From: Candidatus Moranbacteria bacterium RIFCSPHIGHO2_02_FULL_40_12b
GTDB lineage: Bacteria > Patescibacteriota > Minisyncoccia > Moranbacterales > 2-12-FULL-40-10
Direction: 5' to 3'
DNA length: 9,342 bases
Assembly (NCBI GenBank): GCA_001784725.1
Contig: MFRX01000010.1
Coordinates: forward strand, 15,461 to 24,802
Part shown: positions 1 to 5,881 of the stretch, piece after piece
Layout of the letters: each line of letters starts with the position of its first letter
How positions within the stretch are numbered: position 1 is the stretch's first letter
Notes under the pieces: model-generated
Database searches by the model: none
Told to the model about the DNA's origin: nothing
The model's input: the letters and a program-made list of their open reading frames with translations, nothing else
Made by a program: the position numbers and the translations under genes

Positions 1-338
1 GCGTGGAAAATTCCGAGGACTCCTAAAAAAGCCGCCGCCAGTCCCAAGAGTTTCGAAACATAGAATGCCCTTTCTTTCCGAAAAAGAAGTATCACTCCGG
101 CAATCGCGAAGACAAAAGGCATAACCCATTTGACCGAGCCGAAAATTATTCCGGAAATTTTATTCAAGTATTTCCCTAAAATTCCCGCATCGCTCAAATA
201 GCCCAAAATCAAAATTACCGCCAGCGCGAACAAAAAAATGGCGGCTACGCTTCTTTTCACGTCGCCGTGAACCGCCGGCTTTTTCTTTTCTTTTTTATCC
301 GAAGAATTATTTTCTTCCTCTTTTTTTCTCCGTCCCAT
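1..338 (-). CDS. ftsK: FtsK/SpoIIIE-type DNA translocase, N-terminal fragment
   Basis: The gene runs off the left edge, so only the first 112 codons are seen. It starts at the ATG at 338-336. The opening 28 residues are strongly charged (MGRRKKEEE...KKEKKKPAV). Hydrophobic segments follow at about residues 30-48, 71-86 and 97-111, the layout of the FtsK 4TM membrane-anchor domain. FtsK proteins sit at the division septum and pump chromosomal DNA with a C-terminal ATPase motor. That motor and the gamma domain lie outside the window, so the call rests on the N-terminal pattern alone. No clear Shine-Dalgarno sequence precedes the start, but a good promoter does (367-395), so it is probably transcribed independently of the radical SAM gene upstream. 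Another multi-pass membrane protein with a basic N-terminus remains possible. Confidence 0.72.
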   Translation of the reverse strand, partial: MGRRKKEEENNSSDKKEKKKPAVHGDVKRSVAAIFLFALAVILILGYLSDAGILGKYLNKISGIIFGSVKWVMPFVFAIAGVILLFRKERAFYVSKLLGLAAAFLGVLGIFH

Positions 339-366
339 TTTAAAGTTAATTAGCAAGTTTTAATAT

Positions 367-395
367 ATTTTACCACATTTTTATTTATAAAACAA
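367..395 (-). promoter_or_regulatory. Sigma-70-type promoter for ftsK
   Basis: On the minus strand a -35 TTGTTT (395-390) and a -10 TAAAAT (372-367) are separated by exactly 17 bp. The -10 is preceded by TGG, an extended -10 element. It lies about 30 bp upstream of the ftsK ATG, inside the 83-bp AT-rich gap between the radical SAM gene and ftsK. The spacing is consensus, but AT-rich sequence produces such matches fairly easily. Confidence 0.55.
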
Positions 396-421
396 AAGAG
401 TATTAAACTGTAATAAGAATT

Positions 422-1261
422 TTAAGCAGATAGCTTGTCAGCTATTTTTTTAAAAGCAGGCGGATAATTAAGATAATCTAAATTTAATTGATTTTTATCC
501 AGAGTTCCTGTTTTAATATGGCATTTAATTCCCTTTTTCCCGCAAAAATCCATAACTTTTAGGACATTGTAATTATAGAATGACTTGTAACCTTTATAAT
601 CAGTTACCAACTTGCTGTAATTCATTCTGCCGAAAAATACCTCGTCAATGAAAGATATTTTTTCCAGTATTTCGCTTATGTCTTGTTTGATGATATTAGG
701 TGTCGGATAGGGTTCCATAATAACCCATGTTTTTAATCCCGCGTCGTGCAATTTTTTAAGGGATTTAATCCTGTCATTTACCGAAGCGGAAAATGGCTCG
801 TATTTTTTTCTGAATTCTTCAGAAAGCGATACCACTGTGCTTCCATATTCGTTATCTGCGCCGAAAATTTTTTTGTCAGTTAATCCGCTAGAATAAATTC
901 CCTTGCTGATTGTTACAACTTTAATCCCCTCTTTATTTAATCTTTTTATAATTTCCAAACTCAAACCAATAATTTCTTTTTGCTTGTACATAAACAAATC
1001 AGTGGCAAAGCACATATAAACCGATTCTATCCTTCCTTTTAATTTTCCAAGTTCCTTTTCTAAGAGCTCTAAAGAATTTTCAACAACGCGCGGCTCCCGC
1101 CAGTCCTTGTAATCTTTAAATTTTCCGAATCTTTTTTTCATTAAATAGGCATAGCAGGGATAGAGGCATCCATGCGTGCAACCTTCCACATGGTTTAAGG
1201 AGTAAGCGGCGCCTTCCACACCGCTTTTGTATAATAAAGTTTTTCGTTGGATTTTTTTCAA
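422..1261 (-). CDS. Radical SAM protein, SplB/DNA-repair-photolyase-like
   Basis: A 279-residue protein beginning at TTG (1261-1259) and ending in TAA. The N-terminal pattern YKSGVE...NHVEGCTHGCLYPCYAY is typical of COG1533 (SplB-like) radical SAM enzymes. These use a [4Fe-4S] cluster and S-adenosylmethionine; the best-known member, spore photoproduct lyase, reverses a thymine lesion. The cluster cysteines are C28, C32 and C36, giving CX3CX3C rather than the usual CX3CX2C. Other COG1533-like stretches are TISKG (118-122), RIKSLKKLHDAGLKTWV (164-180) and MEPYPTP (182-188). C240 and C247 are further cysteines of unknown role. The frame is open upstream with no ATG or GTG, and the TTG gives an N-terminus of the expected length. 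No strong ribosome site is visible. The start is 20 nt beyond the stop of a duplicated lexA 3' end, so it was probably once the second gene of a lexA operon. The substrate cannot be inferred; a non-DNA substrate is possible. Confidence 0.8.
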   Translation of the reverse strand: MKKIQRKTLLYKSGVEGAAYSLNHVEGCTHGCLYPCYAYLMKKRFGKFKDYKDWREPRVVENSLELLEKELGKLKGRIESVYMCFATDLFMYKQKEIIGLSLEIIKRLNKEGIKVVTISKGIYSSGLTDKKIFGADNEYGSTVVSLSEEFRKKYEPFSASVNDRIKSLKKLHDAGLKTWVIMEPYPTPNIIKQDISEILEKISFIDEVFFGRMNYSKLVTDYKGYKSFYNYNVLKVMDFCGKKGIKCHIKTGTLDKNQLNLDYLNYPPAFKKIADKLSA

Positions 1262-1283
1262 GTTATTGAACTTTTCACTTCTT

Positions 1284-1332
1284 ACAAACTCACATGCTTC
1301 ACCGGCAGGGTTTTTTTGAAAACGCCGGCGAT
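1284..1332. repeat. Direct repeat copy 1: distal copy of the lexA 3' end (putative att site)
   Basis: These 49 bp match 5216-5264 at 48 of 49 positions, the only difference being G1296 versus A5228. Read on the minus strand the copy encodes the last residues of the LexA-like protein (IAGVFKKTLPVKHVSL), followed directly by TAA at 1284-1282. It starts one base past the helicase stop codon (1336-1334). The radical SAM start lies 20 nt beyond the TAA. This is probably the original chromosomal 3' end of lexA, displaced by the insertion. Confidence 0.9.
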
Positions 1333-1333
1333 T

Positions 1334-2866
1334 TTATTTTCCGCTTTTGTTATCCAATAGCTTTTTCAAGCGGGATCCAATAGCTCCTCTTTTTCTTCCA
1401 AATATTTCTGCTAATTCAGCCGCGGATTTGTTTTGTCTGAATTCTCTTATTAATTTTTGATCATCTTCTCTTGACCATGGCGCGTAGGCGTTTTTGTATT
1501 TTATTCTTATTTCATCAACGCGGTATTTTTTAGAAGACATTGCCGGATTAATTGGATAAAAAGCTTTTTTTATTTTTTCCTCTCTGGCGGGATAATCCAC
1601 TTTTTGCATTTCATTTTCGGTCTTTTCCGATAACTTCAGTAATTCTTTGTCTAATTCATATATTTCGTCGTTTATTGCCAATGCCATCTTATTGATTCCT
1701 AAAAGTTTTATGCCGGAGAGCGTTTTGACTCGTGATAACGCGACATATCCCATTCCATACTCAAAAGATTTTTCCAAATCAATTTCCGCCATGTCTAAAC
1801 TCATGCCCTGGCTTTTATGCACCGTGATTGCCCAAGCCAGGCGCAAAGGAATCTGTTTTATTCTGGCTAACACCGAATTATTTTCTTCAATTTCCCACAC
1901 ACCAGGAGAAACAACAATTTTTCTTCCCTTTAATGTTTTCACAATGGGAAATTTGTTTTCATAGTTAAAGCCAACTACTTCTCCAACAGTTCCATTAACA
2001 TATCCCTCGTCAAAATTATTTTTGATAAATATCACGCGCGCTCCTTTTTTCAATACTAATTTTTCCGGAGCCAGGCATCCCCGTTTTAACAATTCAACCA
2101 TCTTTTTGCTTCCGCTAAAGCGCATCGCATACCCTAAAGATTTTTCCTTTATTTTTTGAAGTTCTTTATCATTAATGGAATCAACATCAATATTATGCGT
2201 AAAAAGCTTGGTTGGTTTTATATCGCCAGCAACTTCTTTATTCTTACGCGACAATATTGTTTTCCACGTTTTCTCATTCACATTAGCTCCGCGAATATCA
2301 TTCAATAAATCCAGTATTTGGCGGTCTTCTTGTCGATGTTGTTCATCCAGATAGCAAATTTTAATTTCCATTTTTTTCCAGACATCGGACTCAAAGGCAA
2401 ACTTCGCTTTTTCGTTCTTGTTTTTTTGCACTGGCGGCAACTGAAAAAAATCTCCGCACAAAACAACTTGCAATCCGCCAAAAGGCAAAAATAGTTCGCC
2501 TTTTAAATGGCGGCAGATTTTATCCGCGTTATCCATTTGGTGGGCATGCAGCATGGATATTTCATCAATAATTAAAACACTGGTTTTATCCATTCGCCTT
2601 TGCGCGCGGTAATTGCGAGAAATTCTGCGCAAGTCATTTTCCGTGATTTTGTCTTTAATGCCCATCCCTGACCATGAATGAATTGTGGTGCCATTCATGT
2701 GCGTTGCCGCGATACCGGTTGAGGCCGTTACCGCCACGCCAATATTTTTGTTTTTAAGATACTGGATATACTGGTTTAGGAGATAGGTCTTTCCGCTTCC
2801 CGCCGCGCCGGTCAAGAAAACATTATGCCTTCTCTTCAAAATTTCCAAAGCGGTTTTTTGGTTCAT
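1334..2866 (-). CDS. PIF1/RecD-like superfamily 1 DNA helicase with C-terminal helix-turn-helix
   Basis: A 510-residue ATP-dependent helicase of the COG0507 (PIF1/RecD) group. Motifs in order: Walker A GAAGSGKT at 20-27; motif Ia around TASTGIAATHMNGTTIHSW (48-65); Walker B VLIIDE at 97-102; motif III GDFFQLPPV at 138-146; motif IV-like EQHRQ at 175-179; and the late motifs AWAITVHKSQGMSLD and GYVALSRVKTLSG at about residues 344-385. The last ~50 residues (PWSREDDQKL...SAAELAEIFGRKRGAIGSRLKKL) look like an HTH/SANT-type DNA-binding unit. PIF1 enzymes unwind 5'-3', displacing proteins and resolving structured or branched DNA. The ATG overlaps the upstream TGA by four bases (ATGA), implying translational coupling. 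It is the last gene of the operon and its TAA abuts the distal repeat. Whether it works in DNA maintenance or in defence cannot be told from sequence. Confidence 0.88.
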   Translation of the reverse strand: MNQKTALEILKRRHNVFLTGAAGSGKTYLLNQYIQYLKNKNIGVAVTASTGIAATHMNGTTIHSWSGMGIKDKITENDLRRISRNYRAQRRMDKTSVLIIDEISMLHAHQMDNADKICRHLKGELFLPFGGLQVVLCGDFFQLPPVQKNKNEKAKFAFESDVWKKMEIKICYLDEQHRQEDRQILDLLNDIRGANVNEKTWKTILSRKNKEVAGDIKPTKLFTHNIDVDSINDKELQKIKEKSLGYAMRFSGSKKMVELLKRGCLAPEKLVLKKGARVIFIKNNFDEGYVNGTVGEVVGFNYENKFPIVKTLKGRKIVVSPGVWEIEENNSVLARIKQIPLRLAWAITVHKSQGMSLDMAEIDLEKSFEYGMGYVALSRVKTLSGIKLLGINKMALAINDEIYELDKELLKLSEKTENEMQKVDYPAREEKIKKAFYPINPAMSSKKYRVDEIRIKYKNAYAPWSREDDQKLIREFRQNKSAAELAEIFGRKRGAIGSRLKKLLDNKSGK

Positions 2867-3387
2867 AATTCGTCTTCCTCATAATCCGGATACTGCTCCG
2901 GCGATTCGCCCATTTTTTCCAAAATAATAGGATAGGATTTTTTCAAATCAGCATCTGTTATTTTTTCCAGTTTTACCAAAAAATTCCAACCGTCTCCGTA
3001 GTCAAACATGAAAAGCATTTTTTCTCCCTCTTTTTTCCATGCCTGGGATATTTTTGTCTTTTTTACGCTTTTTGACTCAGTCGGCTCAATATCGGGAATA
3101 TCGGTAAATAATTCGTATGATTTATTTTTATCGCTTTTATGGGGATTTTTTAAATTGTCAAAAAATCCGAAGCAATGGTCAAAGTAAAAATCAAACGACT
3201 CAACAATCGCTTCGGCGAATTTATATAAATTTTGATTGCCTAAAATACCGATTTTTCTATGCGGCATTGTTTTTAATTTTGCAATTTTATTATTCGTTTT
3301 GCCATGATAAAACACCGGGCTTTCCTTGCTTACCGACACTCTGAAAATATATTCTTCGCCGCCTTTTTTGGGTTTAATTTTTTTCAT
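2863..3387 (-). CDS. Plasmid pRiA4b ORF3-like family protein
   Basis: A 174-residue protein starting at ATG 3387-3385, six bases after the methyltransferase stop. The family signature is in the C-terminal half: a hydrophobic strand then YGDGWNFLVKLEKI (about 130-143), followed by YP...GESPEQYPDYEE near the end. This matches my recollection of the PRiA4_ORF3 (PF07929) pattern of FGDxWxHxVxLE followed by an acidic, proline-containing tail. The N-terminal YIFRVSVSKESP would be the opening strand of the same fold. The family is common on plasmids and near mobile genes, and its biochemical role is not established. The middle stretch (about residues 75-120) is lysine- and serine-rich and probably a linker. 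Its TGA overlaps the helicase ATG, so the two are probably made together. No Shine-Dalgarno sequence is seen, suggesting coupling to the methyltransferase. Confidence 0.72.
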   Translation of the reverse strand: MKKIKPKKGGEEYIFRVSVSKESPVFYHGKTNNKIAKLKTMPHRKIGILGNQNLYKFAEAIVESFDFYFDHCFGFFDNLKNPHKSDKNKSYELFTDIPDIEPTESKSVKKTKISQAWKKEGEKMLFMFDYGDGWNFLVKLEKITDADLKKSYPIILEKMGESPEQYPDYEEDEL

Positions 3388-3393
3388 AAAAAA

Positions 3394-4404
3394 TTAAGCG
3401 ATTTGTAATTGCACCCTGGGACTTACCTTGCTCCGCTCGTCTAATTTTTTCATACTATCGCTGAATAATTCCGGTCTTTCATCTAATTCTTTCAATCTTT
3501 TCTCGGCTATTTTTACGTATTTTTCATTTGCCTCAATACCTATATAATTTTTTCCCAGTTTTTTGGCCGCCACCGCGGTTGTTCCGCTTCCGATAAAAGG
3601 GTCTAAAACAACAGCATTTTTTGAAAAAGCCGATAATTTAATTAAATATTCACAAATCGCCAATGGTTTAACGGTCTTATGGTCGTTATATTCACCCTTC
3701 TCTTTTTTAGTCGGTTTTGGCAATAAAAAAGCCCTATTTATTAATTCGTTGATGCTATCTATCGTAAATACATTTGCCGGATACATATTATCGCCAATCC
3801 TCACATTTGTATTAAATAAACCCACTTCATGCTTTAACATATTATTTAGATACGTTTGGTCTGCTGGTTTTTGGGCCATTGCGATTGGTTCAAAACAAGA
3901 TTTTATTTGCGGGGTTTTCCAGCCGTTTAGTTTTTCCTTGATTTTTTCTTTCGCTTTCTCGTCTATATTCATTTTTTTAATGAAATGGTCAACGCCCATC
4001 GCTTTGGCTTGATTTTGCGTATAAAGCCACATAAACGCGTCTCTTATTTCAAATCCTGCGTCATCTATTGCCGAAGCCATCCGATGGTAAAGCCGCGGAC
4101 TAGAAAACGAAAAGAAAAATCCGCCTGGTTTTAAAATTCTGAAAATTTCCCTTGAAATATCTAAATACCAAGCATAAAATCTTTTTCCCTGCTCTCTATC
4201 AAATTTCATACCAGCAGGCAAAGATTTTATTACATATTGGTTGTTTTGATTTGAAACTTTCTCATAATCCCAATTATTATCCAGTTTGTCCAAGAAATAT
4301 GGCGGGTCAGTTAAAACAACATCGATAGAATTTTCTTCAAATTGAGGAAGTAATTCTAACGTATTCGCACAAACAATTTTATTTATAAATTTATTATTTC
4401 TCAT
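3394..4404 (-). CDS. Beta-class site-specific DNA methyltransferase (N6-adenine or N4-cytosine)
   Basis: A 336-residue enzyme that transfers a methyl group from S-adenosylmethionine to an exocyclic amino group in DNA. The catalytic motif IV TDPPY is at 32-36. The SAM-binding motif I DPFIGSGTT follows much later at 268-276, and this IV-before-I order defines the beta class (PF01555). HKTVKP (242-247), ahead of motif I, is also typical of the family, as is LKPGGFFFSF at 91-100. The central region (about 140-240) probably holds the target recognition domain; no specificity can be predicted. All motifs look intact. The gene lies three bases downstream of the broken HNH endonuclease, in the same frame, as expected of the modification half of a restriction-modification pair. 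Its ATG has no clear ribosome site, so translation may depend on coupling. Other genes in the operon could make it an orphan or defence-linked methylase. Confidence 0.9.
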   Translation of the reverse strand: MRNNKFINKIVCANTLELLPQFEENSIDVVLTDPPYFLDKLDNNWDYEKVSNQNNQYVIKSLPAGMKFDREQGKRFYAWYLDISREIFRILKPGGFFFSFSSPRLYHRMASAIDDAGFEIRDAFMWLYTQNQAKAMGVDHFIKKMNIDEKAKEKIKEKLNGWKTPQIKSCFEPIAMAQKPADQTYLNNMLKHEVGLFNTNVRIGDNMYPANVFTIDSINELINRAFLLPKPTKKEKGEYNDHKTVKPLAICEYLIKLSAFSKNAVVLDPFIGSGTTAVAAKKLGKNYIGIEANEKYVKIAEKRLKELDERPELFSDSMKKLDERSKVSPRVQLQIA

Positions 4405-4407
4405 AGA

Positions 4408-5148
4408 TCATTTTTTTAAATTTGGATTTTTGCCATTAAATTCTTTATAAAGTATTCTATAAATTATTTCTCTTACCTCTTTATCAAAATTTTTAACAAA
4501 ATTTGCATCTGCCAATTTTATAACTCTGCCCTTCTCATCATAAACCCACCTATTTCTGTCGCCTCTGTTGCATTTTTGGCATTGCGGAATAATATTCCTG
4601 GCAACAAGTGGTTTATTCGGGTTCATATGAGATTTTTGCAAAATCGTTTTTGTCGCCGGTCAATGAAAATGCGGCTTTCCTTCTTGCGAACCGCAAGTAG
4701 CGCAACGACAGTTGTATTTTTCTTTTATCTTTTCCCAGTCGTCTGTGTCTGCTATTCTGTGTCCTTTCTTAAAACCCGGATATGGTTGTTCCAAAGTATA
4801 AAGCTGATACGAACCTCTTTCTATTCGCAAAACAATATTATCTCGTCCACCAGCAACTATCCACCATCCCGCCTGTGCGCCTAAATGTCTAGCTTGCTGA
4901 ACGTCATTTGTATTTGGATAATGGCTTCTGACAAATTTAGTAAGTTCTTCTTTGCTGACCTTTCTCGTATTCGGATAATCATAGGCCAAATAAACTAAAA
5001 CTAATGCGTCTTTTGTAAATTTCTTCTTGAAACCGTAAAGTTTCGGCAGCTTTACTCCGAATGATTTTAGATATTTTTCATGAAATTCGCAAATTGTTTT
5101 ATAGACACTTTCTATTGATTTTTTATTCAGAATAAGACTGTCCAGCAT
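4408..5148 (-). pseudogene. HNH-type restriction endonuclease, interrupted by one in-frame TGA
   Basis: One reading frame of 246 codons before the terminal TGA, broken by a TGA at 4662-4660 (codon 163). The start ATG (5148-5146) is supported by AAGGAA ten bases upstream. Before the break, residues 1-146 form a DNA-binding-type region with NTNDVQQARHLG, AGWWIV and the LEQPYPGFKKGHR stretch I associate with HNH restriction enzymes. CATC (149-152) then gives the first half of a zinc knuckle. After the break, still in frame, come QKSH (171-174), MNPNKPL, NIIPQCQKCNR (185-195) and RNRWVYDEKGRV: the HNH histidine and the second CxxC. The stop therefore cuts through the catalytic module, so the 162-residue product should be inactive unless the TGA is read through. 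The ancestral codon may have been TGG; one base change would suffice. It sits directly upstream of a methyltransferase, so loss of restriction with retained modification is the simple reading. Confidence 0.8.
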
Positions 5149-5158
5149 ATTTTTGCTA

Positions 5159-5164
5159 TTCCTT
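5159..5164 (-). promoter_or_regulatory. Ribosome binding site of the HNH endonuclease gene
   Basis: The minus strand reads AAGGAA ten bases before the ATG at 5148. It fixes the start of the endonuclease gene and is the only clear Shine-Dalgarno-like sequence in the island operon. I found no convincing promoter in the 67-bp AT-rich gap to the lexA stop, so the operon may be co-transcribed with lexA. Confidence 0.6.
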
Positions 5165-5213
5165 AATAAATCATGCTTATTTACATTTTACTACAAAATT
5201 CAATTTATTAAAA

Positions 5214-5873
5214 TCACAAACTCACATACTTCACCGGCAGGGTTTTTTTGAAAACGCCGGCGATGAGGACGGAGTCGGAAGAACTCAAGAAAATCGGCTG
5301 ATGGGTTTTGTTTTTGGAATTGGGAAACAGCCCGATGATCCCCCGCCCGACTTTTTTGTACCGTTTGATGGTCGCCATGCCGTTAATCACCGCCACCACG
5401 ATTTTCCCTTCCAAGTCCCCCTGATTTTCGTATTTTTCAAAAATGGCGTAATCCCCGTCGCGGATACTATCCTTATCCATTGAGTCCCCCAGCGCTTTCA
5501 CCGCGAAAAGTTTGGCGGGTTTCGCGCGGCGGAAAAGCGATTTGGAAATCTGAAGATATCCTTCCACGTTATCCTGGGCATAGGCCAGCGCCTCTCCGCA
5601 GGAAGCCAGCCCGTAGACCGGCACGGAAAAAACATTTTCCATATTGCAATAATTGTCGTTTTCTATTATGTATATTTTTTTGTTCCTGTCCCTTTTGATC
5701 AAATCCTTTTTTTCCAGCGCTTCAATCACCTGCATCACTGATTTCAGACAATCTTTTACTCCTTCATTTTCCAAATATTTGTGCAATCCGTAACCGGTGG
5801 GATTTTCTCCCCTCCTTTCCACATATTCCCGGACGGACTCCAGGATGTTGTTTTGTTTGTTGGTTAGTTTCAT
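5214..5873 (-). CDS. lexA: LexA-like autoproteolytic transcriptional repressor (peptidase S24)
   Basis: A 219-residue protein with the two-part LexA architecture. The N-terminus (about 1-70, LTNKQNNILESVREYVERRGENPTGYGLHKYL) is the winged helix-turn-helix pattern. The C-terminus is an S24/LexA serine protease domain. The predicted self-cleavage bond is C92-G93 in VYGLASCGEAL. The catalytic serine is S131 (GDSM) and the lysine K170 (ATIKRY). LexA proteins normally cleave Ala-Gly; Cys-Gly is known from UmuD and some phage repressors. In the known mechanism RecA-ssDNA filaments trigger self-cleavage and derepress DNA-repair genes. The promoter is near consensus, with a palindrome over the -10, consistent with autoregulation. 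There is no Shine-Dalgarno sequence before the ATG; a 59-bp dyad repeat ends eight bases upstream. The last codons are duplicated 3.9 kb away. A phage-type repressor is an alternative reading, but the length and N-terminus favour LexA. Confidence 0.87.
   Translation of the reverse strand: MKLTNKQNNILESVREYVERRGENPTGYGLHKYLENEGVKDCLKSVMQVIEALEKKDLIKRDRNKKIYIIENDNYCNMENVFSVPVYGLASCGEALAYAQDNVEGYLQISKSLFRRAKPAKLFAVKALGDSMDKDSIRDGDYAIFEKYENQGDLEGKIVVAVINGMATIKRYKKVGRGIIGLFPNSKNKTHQPIFLSSSDSVLIAGVFKKTLPVKYVSL
5216..5264. repeat. Direct repeat copy 2: lexA-proximal copy (putative att site)
   Basis: This copy forms the present 3' end of the intact lexA-like gene and matches 1284-1332 at 48 of 49 positions. 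Just past it the lexA stop is TGA, followed one codon later by TAA in the same frame; the distal copy is followed immediately by TAA. Within the repeat, CACCGGC (5232-5238) and GCCGGCG (5256-5262) form inverted arms with one mismatch around a 17-bp T- and A-rich centre, an arrangement that could serve as a recombinase core site. Confidence 0.9.
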
Positions 5874-5881
5874 AATTATGT

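Larger units (their letters stand above)
1333..5215 (-). mobile_element. Putative integrated restriction-modification/helicase island flanked by 49-bp direct repeats
   Basis: The segment lies between two near-identical 49-bp copies of the lexA 3' end, a repeat period of 3932 bp. All its genes are on the minus strand and tightly packed: broken HNH endonuclease, DNA methyltransferase, PRiA4 ORF3-like protein and PIF1-like helicase. The geometry matches Campbell-type integration into the 3' end of a gene, where the incoming DNA restores the reading frame of the target. The segment also looks more AT-rich than the neighbouring rpoC. No integrase, transposase or resolvase is present, so the mechanism is unknown. 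It could be an element mobilised in trans, a decayed element, a product of homologous recombination between lexA-linked loci, or an assembly join at the repeat. Confidence 0.55.

Noticed and set aside
420..450. ATAGCT/AGCTAT inverted repeat at the end of the radical SAM gene as a terminator
   Set aside because: The stem is only six pairs, lies inside the coding sequence, and has no T-run after it on the transcribed strand.
1300..1330. GC-rich inverted arms in the distal repeat as a terminator for the helicase operon
   Set aside because: The loop is 17 bases and no T-tract follows. The sequence is explained as coding sequence for the lexA C-terminus.
4408..4641. A separate 77-residue protein starting at TTG 4641, with HNH and CxxC residues
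   Set aside because: It has no ribosome binding site, lacks the first zinc half, and is in the same frame as the upstream endonuclease fragment across a single TGA. It is better read as the tail of one broken gene.
3394..5148. Alternative genetic code (TGA as glycine or tryptophan)
   Set aside because: The ~945 visible RpoC codons and 510 helicase codons contain no in-frame TGA and use TGG for tryptophan, and the PRiA4-like gene ends with TGA in a clean ATGA overlap. A local nonsense change is simpler.
5149..5215. Promoter for the island operon
   Set aside because: The gap is AT-rich with TTGAAT and TAAAAT words, but no pair has acceptable -35/-10 spacing, so I do not call one.
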